64,000 nt of DNA from CAVQND01 sp049518415. GTDB taxonomy: Bacteria; Verrucomicrobiota; Verrucomicrobiia; Limisphaerales; UBA8199. The stretch's first letter is position 1; every line of letters starts with the position of its first letter. The stretch covers positions 1 through 64,000 of the forward strand of contig JBEKRX010000023.1 of assembly GCA_049518415.1 (NCBI GenBank). The letters are read 5' to 3'. Made by a program: the position numbers and the translations under genes. The notes below the pieces were generated by a model. That model saw nothing but the letters and a program-made list of their open reading frames with translations. It ran no database searches and had not been told where the DNA came from. Below are positions 43,019 through 51,418 of the stretch, one piece after another.

Positions 43019-44554
43019 TTAAAGAAATATCGCGTCACGTCTTGCCGATGCGAGCAACGAAGGAAATGTGCCTCGTTGGGCAGCACTGCGTATCTGGTCC
43101 CCATCGAGAGGCACAACAAGGGGGCGCTCGTGTGACCCGCGGAGCATCTCTTTTTTAAATGTGTCGGTGAAACCGTTCCAAGAGATAAGAAATCCTAGAG
43201 AACTCCTTCCCCTCCTATTATGAATCTTTTTCTCGAAGAGCACAAATTCGTCCTTCCCACATTTCGCGGACCATTTTTTGCATTCGACGAGAATGAATTC
43301 CGCCTCGTCCTTAAATTCACGAGCAGTGGCGTCATGCGAAATAACGAGATCGATTTCCTCTGTTTCAGTTCGCACATTAGAGTTGACGACTCTTAGCCCC
43401 GGGACCGTGTTGAACAACTCCGCCGCCAATTGTTCAAGCGCGCGCCCCTTTTCATCCGCAGTTATGGCCAAGTCGCATGCCCGAAGCAGGTGCAGGCGCC
43501 GCTTGCACTCCTTTGCGGAGGCCTCCTGCTCTTGGCGCCTCCTTTGAAAGCCTGCCGGCAACCTCCTTGGCGCTCCCATGTCGCCGCGACAATGCAGCGG
43601 CTGAACCTTCAATATCTCACCATTGCGCAGTAAAATAATAGAGCTTTGGGTCTCGTTTTTCGGGACGAGACGTTCGATCGATTCATCAACACCGCGCAGG
43701 ACACGGTCCCAAAACGCTTCTCGATCTTTTCTAGGCCATCCAGATGGCGTTAAGGCGATGACGTCATTTCCAGCCAACCTGTGTTCAAAAGCGAGCCCGG
43801 TGGTGACGGGGTAGTAAGCTCTGTGCGCGTCATAATCGATAATCAGTGGCTGGATTTCGAATACAAGTCCGCTCCACATTTTCCTGCCGTTCACCTGCCC
43901 GCTGAATGAAATGGCAGGGATGTCCATTCGCTGGCCGATTGCTTCAAGCTGCTTGGCAACCCGCCTCGGAATGCTCGAATTCTTCTTTAACCCGCTGCCC
44001 GGAATACCAACCCTTGTGGTTCCTATCCAAAAAGGTTTGTAAATCTCCTCCAGTTCTTCACGCTTTTTCCATTTGCCTTTTACTTGCTTGATGCTCGTGT
44101 CGAGGTTGGCCGGCAGATATGGAACGTAAGTGTTCTCACGCTTCTCGAACCATGCACCGTTGGTAAAGTGCTCCAGAGCCATCGTGTTGAAACGGCACGC
44201 CATCATTCCAGCCAATGTTTTCGCCGCCACTTTTCGGTTGGAAGTATTCTCTTTTGTTAATTTACCGAGAACCTGTCTGCCATAGATCTTGTCTCCGTCG
44301 CGTGGCGCATTCCAATCCCATTCTACGAGGTAGTGCAACTCGACAAGTGGGTTGTCCCAAGTGATCTGGCTGCCGGGTTCTTCTTCGATTGAGTGCTTGA
44401 GATTCCTGATTCCCCATTTGATCAAAGACGCGAGGACTTCAATCCGCCAGTGCGGGTGGGCCCGCTCGTAATTGTCGAGCGCATCATGAAAAGCCTCAAA
44501 GTATTTTTCAGGAATCCAATCCCGTTCCTTTGATTTGTGGGCATTTCCCCTCAC
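43019..44554 (-). CDS. Mrr-like restriction endonuclease, divergent
   Basis: The start is GTG at 44554, preceded by GAAGGAG at ideal spacing; a longer open frame upstream is noise. The N-terminal ~350 residues (DWIPEKYFEAFHDALDNYERAHPHW on) are not recognised and may read DNA or a modification. Near the C terminus, RALEQLAAELFNTVPGLRVVNSNVRTETEEIDLVISHDAT...FILVECKKW has the ordering of the Mrr nuclease core (E, then I-D, then E-C-K). The gene is markedly lower in GC than the genes around it and converges with the methyltransferase-nuclease fusion, so a shared defence role is plausible. A short upstream frame ends on its GTG. Confidence 0.75.
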   Translation of the reverse strand: MRGNAHKSKERDWIPEKYFEAFHDALDNYERAHPHWRIEVLASLIKWGIRNLKHSIEEEPGSQITWDNPLVELHYLVEWDWNAPRDGDKIYGRQVLGKLTKENTSNRKVAAKTLAGMMACRFNTMALEHFTNGAWFEKRENTYVPYLPANLDTSIKQVKGKWKKREELEEIYKPFWIGTTRVGIPGSGLKKNSSIPRRVAKQLEAIGQRMDIPAISFSGQVNGRKMWSGLVFEIQPLIIDYDAHRAYYPVTTGLAFEHRLAGNDVIALTPSGWPRKDREAFWDRVLRGVDESIERLVPKNETQSSIILLRNGEILKVQPLHCRGDMGAPRRLPAGFQRRRQEQEASAKECKRRLHLLRACDLAITADEKGRALEQLAAELFNTVPGLRVVNSNVRTETEEIDLVISHDATAREFKDEAEFILVECKKWSAKCGKDEFVLFEKKIHNRRGRSSLGFLISWNGFTDTFKKEMLRGSHERPLVVPLDGDQIRSAAQRGTFPSLLASARRDAIFL

Positions 44555-44775
44555 AGTAGCTCCTTCACAATCTGCTCGTTCAACATTTCCTTCCCCGTCA
44601 GCGCGACGGTGACTTTTGGGGCGCAGCCCGCTGATGCGGCTGGGCCGGTACGGCCCAGTGAATCCGCAGGCGCAAGCGCAAAAGACGCAGCCAAAGACGC
44701 GTTCGCCCCTCCGGCCGCACACCGGCGGCTGTCCTGGCCGCAAGAAAGCATTGCCGCATCTGTACCAGCATTCAA
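44551..44775 (-). CDS. Possible short or truncated gene coupled to the Mrr-like nuclease
   Basis: This frame ends with VTVALTGKEMLNEQIVKELL and its TGA overlaps the GTG start of the nuclease, the arrangement of translationally coupled genes. Only the last ~20 residues look protein-like; the part before them is Ala/Gly/Ser-rich and could be repeat-derived. It may be the tail of a disrupted upstream gene. The start is uncertain. Confidence 0.3.
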   Translation of the reverse strand: MNAGTDAAMLSCGQDSRRCAAGGANASLAASFALAPADSLGRTGPAASAGCAPKVTVALTGKEMLNEQIVKELL

Positions 44776-45960
44776 GTAAATTTACATAAATCCTGCACAG
44801 AAGGCAAAAGGCAAAGGGTTCGCATCTCAACAATTGACAAATCGACAACTGACAAATCGACAAGTGCGGGCTCGCTTTCTGGTCCGCTGGCGGTTGAATT
44901 GCCTGCATCAAGCGGGGGACAGATGCATAAAACGCGCTGGCCGCCGGCTGAAAGCCCGTCCCGCCAAGGCGCATACGCGCCAAGCTAAGCATTACACGCC
45001 GGACTCACCTGGGTTTGTCCCGGAGGGACACCCGACAATAGCCCGGCGTTTCAACGCCGGGAAAGGGCAGCCCTAGGATCAGCCCGTCCCGGAGGGACGG
45101 CTGAACCAGCCCCGATTAGTCTCAAGCGTCCCTCCGGGACGCCGGGCCCATTGGGCGTCCCACCCGGCGCCAAGCGCCGAGCCCACTTGACCCCTTCACG
45201 CCCATTGGTCCGGTCTCGTTTTCTGCGCGCGCGCCCGCCCCCACCACGCCAGCGACCACGGCGGACAGGAGACAAAACCACACTCTGTCCATCTGCAGAA
45301 TCATCCGCCGCCTCCCTTAGCGCCCGTGCAAGAACAAATTCCGATTTTCCCCAACCCGGAGGGTTGGCAGACAGTAGCCGGTGGTCGTTCAGGGTAAAGG
45401 GGGAACGACCACCGGGCTCCCGATTCCGAATCGGGACTGGCGGTCGCACCCAGGAGGGGTGCCAGAGAATAATACTGCAGCTACGCCTCGCCTTCGGAAT
45501 CCGTTCTTGCATGAATCCCCCCATCCCTTATAGGGACACCACCGCGCACGAAAATGAGACTCTTGTTCCTTCGCAACGGGCTACGCGCCTATTTTCGGAG
45601 TAACCTCAAAACTCGCCTGCGCCCCGCCGGATCAATGACCAATAACCAATACTCAATACTCAATGCTCAATTAACCCCAATCCATTACAGGGCGGCCACT
45701 TCGCATTAAAACGACGGTTTTTTTGATTTGCAACGCGCTAGGCAGCTATTCCGGAGGTAACGCTCAGGGGCAGATCGGTAAACAAGAGACCAACAAGCCG
45801 GCGGGCGAGCGTGCTGCCGTTGAAAAGTCGAATTTGGTCCTCAGACTAAACGAGCCGCGGTTTTTTCCCGTCACCGCTCGGCGGCGCTTCATACCAGGAC
45901 TTCTTTAAACTGGTGTTTCTCCGGCACGTCTTCCAGCGCCATCATGCGGTAAGTCTGTCT
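44776..45960. repeat. Large gene-free spacer rich in hairpins and dispersed repeats
   Basis: No reading frame here is convincing. Visible structures are TGTCCC-GGA-GGGACA (45016-45030), a CCCGGCGT-TTCA-ACGCCGGG hairpin (45042-45061), CCGTCCC-GGA-GGGACGG (45084-45100) and GCGTCCC-TCC-GGGACGC (45126-45142). Further on come a gcgcccgtgcaagaacaaat repeat (about 45320), CCAACCC-GGA-GGGTTGG (45352-45368) followed by cagacagtagcc, and the 19-bp palindrome (45418-45436). Six caatact-type heptamers close the list (45633-45674). Confidence 0.75.
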
Positions 45961-47709
45961 CTAGGCCCCCGGGCTCGGCATCCCGATGTGCGCGCACAGC
46001 TTGCTGGCCGCCTCGGGGTTGGCCCACCTGACCAGGGCCGTAAAGTTGAGGAGGGTGGGATTGTCAGGTCTTGCGTGGAACATGCTCCTGAGACTGGTCA
46101 CCACTTTCTGGTAGATGGCGGCATACTTCTCATGCGTCAGCCGGCTCACATAGGCTTCGACCACGGGCAGGGCGATCGCGTCGGTTTTCCCATCCGCGCG
46201 ATACGGTATCTGGCAGAAAATCCGGATGAGGGCCATCGACTCGGCCTCGATGAGGGCGAGCCAGCTCTGCCGGATTTCGTCGGCATCGTACTTGGCATTG
46301 AGCCGGTCCCGGATGGCGCCGGCAATCGTCGCGGCGTCGCCGCGGCGGGCGATCATCTCCTTGATCTTGGCCCAGGCCCTTTGCCGCTCGTTTTCCACAG
46401 GGTCCCCTTTCTGCGCCTCCTGCGGCAGCACCTTGAGGCCGAGAGCGGCGGCGATAGCTTGGCCGAGCGCTTCGGCCTCGGCCCTGCGAATCCGGTCGCA
46501 GCCCATGATGAACTTGACCGCCAGCCGCTGCATCTCCGGGTTGACCAGCCGCAAAAGGGCGGCCAACGACCCGGCCGGCGGCGGCTTTTGGGTCGGGATC
46601 AGGTGCCGGACGAACTCGGCCATGAGTTGGTCCAGGCCGGTGTCCGAGGTCTTGGCCGCCCGGAGCCGGAGGACGAACTTGAGGGTCTTGCCGGCCCCGC
46701 CGCCTTTGCCCACGTTGTTGAGGATCATCAGCCGATGGTCCGGGCTGACGACAAAGGCCAGCAGCGCCTCGGCGGCGGCAATCAGTTTTTCATCCAGGTT
46801 GTCCGGCGGGCCAGGGAGCGCCAACTGTTCAATCAGGCTCGGCAGGCGCTGGGCAAACAGGATGTCCGGCGCCTCGGTGTCCGGGTGTTCGTAGAAGTGA
46901 AGCAACTCGGTGAGGAAGGTCATGCGCTGGAAGGCATTTCTCTGGGCCCGGGCCTGGTCGGTGGGCGCCTTGCTGCGCTGAACCCGCTGATACAACGCCA
47001 GCAGGGCTTGCCGCTGGTGCGGGACCAGGGCGGGGTCTTGCTCGAGCAGCGCCTCGAACTCGTCTTTGAAGCCCAGCACGATCTCGTCCGCTTTCGGATG
47101 CGGGTTCAGCTTGGGGTCGGTGGTCAAGTCGTTGAAATAGACCAGCGCCGGCTCGCCAAATTCGCGCACGATTCGCTCCCGGGGCACGTAGCCCTTCACG
47201 AAGCAGCGATTGGCCCGCACCACCCGCGGCGAAAAGAACAGGTCGGCCTGCTTGAGGAACGACTGCAGCATCTCGCCGTCCAGGGGCGTGTCCAGCTTGA
47301 TGAGTTCCTCGACCAGCGGTTTCAACGCCGCCGCCAGGTCGCGCTTGTTTTGGTCCAAGGCCTTGAGCAGCTCCGGTTGGGACAGAACCGCATCGGCCCC
47401 ACCCTTGACCAGGGCGCCAAAGAACTGGCTGACGTTGGAGTTGTGTTCGACCAGCTTGGAGAGGAACACCCCCACATCATTGAGCGGCAGCTTGCCCACC
47501 AGGCTGGAGAGAATCAGCACCAGCTCGGTGTGTGACTTCTGCCGATGGTCAATCACTCGTTCCAGCAGCAAGTGCAGCGCCTTGGTCTCTTGGGCCAACC
47601 CGCCAAGCTCGGCACGCAGTTGCTCTACCTTCAACGTCAACGCGTGCCAGCCTTGTTGCATCTGTTCAATGGAAGCACTTGGCGTTGACTCAATTTCTTT
47701 CTCGGTCAT
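45961..47709 (-). CDS. Conserved-looking cytoplasmic protein of unknown function
   Basis: The 582-residue product has no signal peptide or membrane segment. It opens with a helical, coiled-coil-prone region (QMQQGWHALTLKVEQLRAELGGLAQETKALHLLLERVIDHRQ) and stays largely helical. It has an odd central segment (PRVVRANRCFVKGYVPRERIVREFGEPALVYFNDL) and a Gly-rich turn NNVGKGGGAGKTLKFVLRLRA that is not a P-loop in context. Codon use and composition match the housekeeping genes. I do not recognise the family, and no function is assigned. Both flanks are repeat spacers, so it is probably monocistronic. Confidence 0.75.
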   Translation of the reverse strand: MTEKEIESTPSASIEQMQQGWHALTLKVEQLRAELGGLAQETKALHLLLERVIDHRQKSHTELVLILSSLVGKLPLNDVGVFLSKLVEHNSNVSQFFGALVKGGADAVLSQPELLKALDQNKRDLAAALKPLVEELIKLDTPLDGEMLQSFLKQADLFFSPRVVRANRCFVKGYVPRERIVREFGEPALVYFNDLTTDPKLNPHPKADEIVLGFKDEFEALLEQDPALVPHQRQALLALYQRVQRSKAPTDQARAQRNAFQRMTFLTELLHFYEHPDTEAPDILFAQRLPSLIEQLALPGPPDNLDEKLIAAAEALLAFVVSPDHRLMILNNVGKGGGAGKTLKFVLRLRAAKTSDTGLDQLMAEFVRHLIPTQKPPPAGSLAALLRLVNPEMQRLAVKFIMGCDRIRRAEAEALGQAIAAALGLKVLPQEAQKGDPVENERQRAWAKIKEMIARRGDAATIAGAIRDRLNAKYDADEIRQSWLALIEAESMALIRIFCQIPYRADGKTDAIALPVVEAYVSRLTHEKYAAIYQKVVTSLRSMFHARPDNPTLLNFTALVRWANPEAASKLCAHIGMPSPGA

Positions 47710-48163
47710 GTCTCGGTCGGTTTCCCACGGCCAAAGCCGGGCCCCGTCCCTGCTTGCGTTTCAGGAGGAGGCGCGCCAGCGGGAAAACGCTGTTCTCTCA
47801 CGGCGGCGGCTGTTTGTTCCGCGCGGCGCAGTCCGCGCAGAATCGGCCCTCGCCTACGCTCATAGCCCCAATTGTAGCCCCCCGCCAAACCCCGTCAAGG
47901 TGCGAATCGAGCGCCTCCAGCCTCCAGCCTCCAGCCTCCAGCCTCCAGCCTCCAGCCTCCAGCCTCTAACTTATTTGCCCCCCCCGCCAAACCCCGTCAA
48001 GGTGCGAATCGAGCGCCCCCAACGCCTTTCCCGATGCCTTTAAACAGCTCCATTGCCCACATTGGCTGCATTGGCCACATTGGCCATTTTTTCCAAAAAA
48101 CTGGCCAGGCCGTGCCGATGCTCGCCGGTGGATTTTACAGATGCCCGGGTATAAAATGGGGCC
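47710..48163. repeat. Spacer with heptamer array flanked by direct repeats
   Basis: Seven cctccag units lie at 47914-47962. The phrase ccccgtcaaggtgcgaatcg occurs on both sides (about 47890-47912 and 47992-48014), so the array is flanked by a ~34-bp direct repeat. A 9-bp tandem (cattggcca-like units) lies at about 48050-48088. There is no gene. Confidence 0.7.
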
Positions 48164-48826
48164 ATGATCGTGCTCCTGAACACCGGCGGCATTGCCGCCA
48201 CCAACTGCATTCTGATTGCGGACGAGACGGCCGGGCAGGCGGTGCTCTTCGACGCGCCGGACCACACCACCGGGCCCCTGCTGGCTGAAGCCGCCCAGCG
48301 GGGCTGGGCCATAACCGGGTTATGGCTGACGCATGGGCATTTCGACCATTTCGCTGATCACGGGGTCGTGCGCGAACGCTTTCCCAAAGCGAAGGTCCTC
48401 ATCCACCGGCAGGATGCCGCCAAGCTCCAGCACCCGGACTTGCAGACCCGGCTGTTCGGGCTCCCCTTTGCGATTCCGCCTTGCCGGCCCGACCTCCGCC
48501 TGGAGGACGGCCAGAGGCTCCGGGTCGGCTCGCTGGAGGTGGTCGTCATTCACACTCCCGGCCACTCGCCGGGGCATGTGGTGTATCACTTCCCCAAGGA
48601 GGACCTGCTCGTCGGTGGTGACCTCATCATCGGCGGCTCGATCGGCCGGACCGATCTGCCGGATTCCAATCCGATGGAAATGGAGGCCTCGCTCCGGAAA
48701 GTGATGGCCCTGCCGGACCAGACCCGGCTGCTGCCCGGGCATGGGCGGCCCACGACCCTGGGCGAGGAACGCCGCGAGAACCAATACCTCCGGGGCGTGC
48801 TGGAAAACCCCTCCTCCGGCCTGTAA
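48164..48826 (+). CDS. MBL-fold metallo-hydrolase, glyoxalase II-like
   Basis: The 220-residue protein carries the metallo-beta-lactamase metal site LTHGHFDHFADHG (~residue 55), then HTPGHSPGHVVYHF, VGGDLIIGGSIGRTDLPDSN and LLPGHGRPTTLGEE. These supply the His/Asp ligands of a binuclear zinc site in the order usual for hydroxyacylglutathione-hydrolase-like proteins. It lacks the C-terminal substrate domain of true glyoxalase II, so thioester or other small-molecule hydrolysis is likely, and the substrate is unknown. It is cytoplasmic and probably transcribed alone. Confidence 0.93.
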   Translation: MIVLLNTGGIAATNCILIADETAGQAVLFDAPDHTTGPLLAEAAQRGWAITGLWLTHGHFDHFADHGVVRERFPKAKVLIHRQDAAKLQHPDLQTRLFGLPFAIPPCRPDLRLEDGQRLRVGSLEVVVIHTPGHSPGHVVYHFPKEDLLVGGDLIIGGSIGRTDLPDSNPMEMEASLRKVMALPDQTRLLPGHGRPTTLGEERRENQYLRGVLENPSSGL

Positions 48827-48884
48827 GGCTGCCGATCTTTTGAGCTGGCAACTACTCCGAGCTTGTTTCCACATCTGCAACCCG

Positions 48885-49079
48885 CTAACCCTTCAATCCC
48901 GCGTCTTTGAGGATTCTGTTCAGGAGACCGGGTTTGAGAGCTTCGTTGCCGTGAACAGGAACGGTGATAAGCAGTGGCTGGCCAGGTTTCTTAAAAACGT
49001 GGTGGCTCCCCTTGATGCGCTTTAGCTCCCATCCCGCACCCTCCAGCATCCGGCAAACTTCTTTGCCGGTCCAGTTCAC
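48885..49079 (-). CDS. hicA: HicA-family mRNA interferase toxin
   Basis: This 64-residue protein starts with GTG at 49079. It shows the double-stranded-RNA-binding-like HicA pattern: TGKEVCRMLEGAGWELKRIKGSHHVFKK, including the catalytic His in G-S-H-H, and ITVPVHGNEALKPGLLNRILKDAGL. HicA cleaves mRNA when released from its antitoxin. Its start overlaps the stop of the preceding hicB by four bases, so the antitoxin is made first, the reverse of the classical hicA-hicB order. Confidence 0.93.
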   Translation of the reverse strand: MNWTGKEVCRMLEGAGWELKRIKGSHHVFKKPGQPLLITVPVHGNEALKPGLLNRILKDAGLKG

Positions 49080-49282
49080 ACGGCCACTTCTTCGATGCGA
49101 GCGCTTCCGGCGCTCAGGGTGGAAGACTCCTCTTGCAACGTCTCCAAATGGGCCTGAATGGCCTCGGCAATATTCTGCCTTACGTCTTCCAGAGTTCGGC
49201 CCTGAGAATAGCAGCCTGGCAGACTCGGAACTTCCGCCCAAAAACCACCATCTTCTTCGTGGAGAACCACTTTGAGCCTCAT
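49076..49282 (-). CDS. hicB: HicB-family antitoxin, short form
   Basis: The start at 49282 gives MRLKVVLHEEDGGFWAEVPSLPGCYSQGRTLEDVRQNIAEAIQAHLE, the complete partially degraded RNase-H-like HicB fold. The longer frame upstream is spurious. At 68 residues it has no C-terminal DNA-binding domain, so autoregulation would need another mechanism or a longer isoform. It is the first gene of a two-gene operon with hicA. Confidence 0.92.
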   Translation of the reverse strand: MRLKVVLHEEDGGFWAEVPSLPGCYSQGRTLEDVRQNIAEAIQAHLETLQEESSTLSAGSARIEEVAV

Positions 49283-49499
49283 AAGCGCAGTCGTTATCGT
49301 GACCTGTTCAGTAGCTTTTTGCTGCCTCGCCGTCGGCTTGGCGGCTTGCTTAACAATGAGCCGGCTCGCGTGGGATGTCAATATAAAGATTGATCTTCCA
49401 GCCTTCCGGCTGCTGTCGTCAAAAGTCAACGGGTTGGTTCCGCCTTTTCGGACGCCTGCAACTCCGTTCGCGGCGCGCCTCACCCCAGGCTCTCAGTGC

Positions 49500-49516
49500 G
49501 CGGGCTTTCAGCCCGC
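49500..49516. terminator. GCGGGCT-TTC-AGCCCGC hairpin
   Basis: A perfect 7-bp stem with a 3-base loop lies just downstream of tRNA-Leu (minus strand). It could end the tRNA transcript, but there is no U-tract. The same ggct-gaa/ttc-agcc theme appears at about 37359, so it may equally be a dispersed repeat. Confidence 0.35.
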
Positions 49517-49534
49517 AGCAGAGTGTTTTGAAGG

Positions 49535-49622
49535 TGGTGCCGGTGGTGGGACTCGAACCCACACGGCTGTTTAAGGCCCCAGGATTTTAAGTCCTGTGCG
49601 TCTGCCATTTCGCCACACCGGC
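49535..49622 (-). tRNA. tRNA-Leu (UAA)
   Basis: On the minus strand, GCCGGTG (5') pairs with CACCGGC (3'), followed by discriminator A and an encoded CCA. The anticodon loop reads CTTAAAA, giving anticodon UAA. A T-arm GTGGGTTCGAGTCCCAC is present, and a long variable arm (tggggccttaaacagccgt) is as expected for a class II tRNA-Leu. Length is 88 with CCA. Confidence 0.96.
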
Positions 49623-49872
49623 AGGCCTTGATGAGGCGGCATCCAGGCTGCGCTTGCAGATCGGGCTCAACGCCGGCGCCGCTGGCGGCGCTGTAGTTAC
49701 GGCCTGAAAGCCAGAGCAACCGAAAGCACCCGCCCCGCGGACGCTGGCGGCCGCAGGGCAACCGCCCAAAAGGTCATGCCCCAAGCTTGGCAAAGGCCGT
49801 GGCCGGGCGCAAGCAGCCAATGGGCGGGCTGTGGGCGCTGCCGCGGGCAAATGAAAAAGCTCCGGCGCGCCC

Positions 49873-51354
49873 TCACTTGCCCGCCGCCGGCGTCGCGAAG
49901 CGGAAGGCTTGGTCGATGCCGTAGTGCTCGAGCACGCGGGCGGTGGCCTCGCGCTCCGCCTGGCCGGCCGCGAGCACCATCCGGCGGAGGGAATCGCTGT
50001 GGACAAACTCCAGGATGTGGTAGCCGTTGAGGGGCTTCTGGAGGGCGTCGCGCAGTTCGGGCAGGCGGCTGACCGGTTGCCCGTTGACTTTGTGGAGCAC
50101 CAGGTACTTTTGGTCCTGGTAGCCGATATTGTAGGCATCCGGCAGCACATGGGAGAGCAGCACCAGGGCCGGCCGCTCCTTGGTCGGTTCCTCGCTGTTA
50201 TAGTAATAGAGGCGGAAGGGGGCGTTGCGCTTCCACTCGGCGCCCCAGCTTTGGAGGTAGCTGTCGGTCAGCGGCTGGAAGACCAGCCCGCCCAGGAGCA
50301 AGTACTCCGGTTCCTGGTCGTGGACGGCGTAGGGCACGAGGGCGTTGGTGTACTCGAATTTCGGGAGGCAATAACTGACCGCCATCGGTTTGCCCTCCCG
50401 CCAGAGCTGCATCTTCAGGTCCTGCCCCGCCCATTTGCCGCGCGTGGCCAGCGCCTCCAGGTTCAAATGCCCGAACTCCGGGTCGTTGTAGTCGCCCTGG
50501 ATGTCCAGGTCGAAGCCGTCGATGTTCAAGAGGATGTCTTTGGGCTTGAGGACCTGGTCGCGGCCATCCGGCCGGTCGGGGACGTGGACAACCATGACGC
50601 CGCGCGGCTCGCCGGTGAGTCCGAGCCAGGCCAGCGAGGCGGTGTTCTTGGCGGGCTGCCAGTAGAAATGGAAGTAGCCCAGCCCGGGATAGGCTCCCTG
50701 CCGGCGGGCCTGGAGGATGGCCCGGATGGAGGAGGCGGGCAGAGCGTAACAATTGCGGCCTTCCTGGGCCGTGAGGAGCCCGGCCACCTGCGCATTGACC
50801 ACCACCGGCTCGCCCCAGCCGACGCCCTGAATGTCGGAGCTGACCTCCAGCACCACGTGGTTAAGCGGGCTCAACTGTCCCTCGCGCACCGAGAATTGAG
50901 TGAACTCCGCCCGGCGGTTTTCGAGATTGCCCTCGCGCCAGCGCAGGATTTGCATCGCGCCCTGGCTCGGCGCGGCGCTGCCCAGAGTGGCGGGCTTCAG
51001 GTCGCGCCAGAAGTCCGCCTCGGCGGTGGTCACAAGGGCCAGGTTCGCGTGGTAGTCAATCCAGGCTGCTTGGCCCATCCACCATTGCCCCCGGCCGCCC
51101 TTTTGCAGGCGCACCAGGGTGCGCTCGAACAGCTCATCGGCGGTGGTCAGGACCTCCCGCTCGCCCACGACCAGGCCGGCCTTTTGCAGGCGCCGCAGGC
51201 CTTTGCTCCACGGTTGGTAATAGTCGTATTGCTTGCGCGCCACCTCGAGCGTGACGATGGAATGCTCCCAGGCCGACCCCTCGGCCCCGGCGGCGCCGGG
51301 CGCCGCCAGCAGCGCCAGCGCCAGCAGGGGTTGTAAACCGGGCACGCTCTTCAT
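49873..51354 (-). CDS. HtrA/DegP-like PDZ protein lacking catalytic residues
   Basis: After a signal peptide (MKSVPGLQPLLALALLAAPGAAGA) the protein follows the layout of the DegP group with a trypsin-like fold, PDZ and the specialised C-terminal PDZ (YLLLGGLVFQPLTDSYL...). The expected catalytic His in L-T-x-x-H-V is replaced (REVLTTADELF). The Asp region reads WIDYHANLALVTT, and the G-N-S-G-G-P serine loop is replaced by GVGWGEPVVVNAQVAGLLT. A protease is therefore unlikely; a peptide-binding or chaperone role in the periplasm fits better. The 493-residue length is usual for the family. It is downstream of the big PA14 protein on the same strand, with a 64-bp gap. Confidence 0.75.
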   Translation of the reverse strand: MKSVPGLQPLLALALLAAPGAAGAEGSAWEHSIVTLEVARKQYDYYQPWSKGLRRLQKAGLVVGEREVLTTADELFERTLVRLQKGGRGQWWMGQAAWIDYHANLALVTTAEADFWRDLKPATLGSAAPSQGAMQILRWREGNLENRRAEFTQFSVREGQLSPLNHVVLEVSSDIQGVGWGEPVVVNAQVAGLLTAQEGRNCYALPASSIRAILQARRQGAYPGLGYFHFYWQPAKNTASLAWLGLTGEPRGVMVVHVPDRPDGRDQVLKPKDILLNIDGFDLDIQGDYNDPEFGHLNLEALATRGKWAGQDLKMQLWREGKPMAVSYCLPKFEYTNALVPYAVHDQEPEYLLLGGLVFQPLTDSYLQSWGAEWKRNAPFRLYYYNSEEPTKERPALVLLSHVLPDAYNIGYQDQKYLVLHKVNGQPVSRLPELRDALQKPLNGYHILEFVHSDSLRRMVLAAGQAEREATARVLEHYGIDQAFRFATPAAGK

Positions 51355-51418
51355 ATAAAGAGAGCCGCGGGGCGAACCCCGCGGCTCTTTGGAGCCTAAG
51401 CGCGGCCAGTGTTACGGA

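Noticed and set aside
44993..45524. Open frames in the 45 kb spacer
   Set aside because: They consist of palindromic repeats and low-complexity residues, with no family resemblance.
46690..46715. Gly-rich NNVGKGGGAGKTLK in the unknown protein as an ATP-binding P-loop
   Set aside because: The order and following residues do not fit Walker A, and no Walker B follows.
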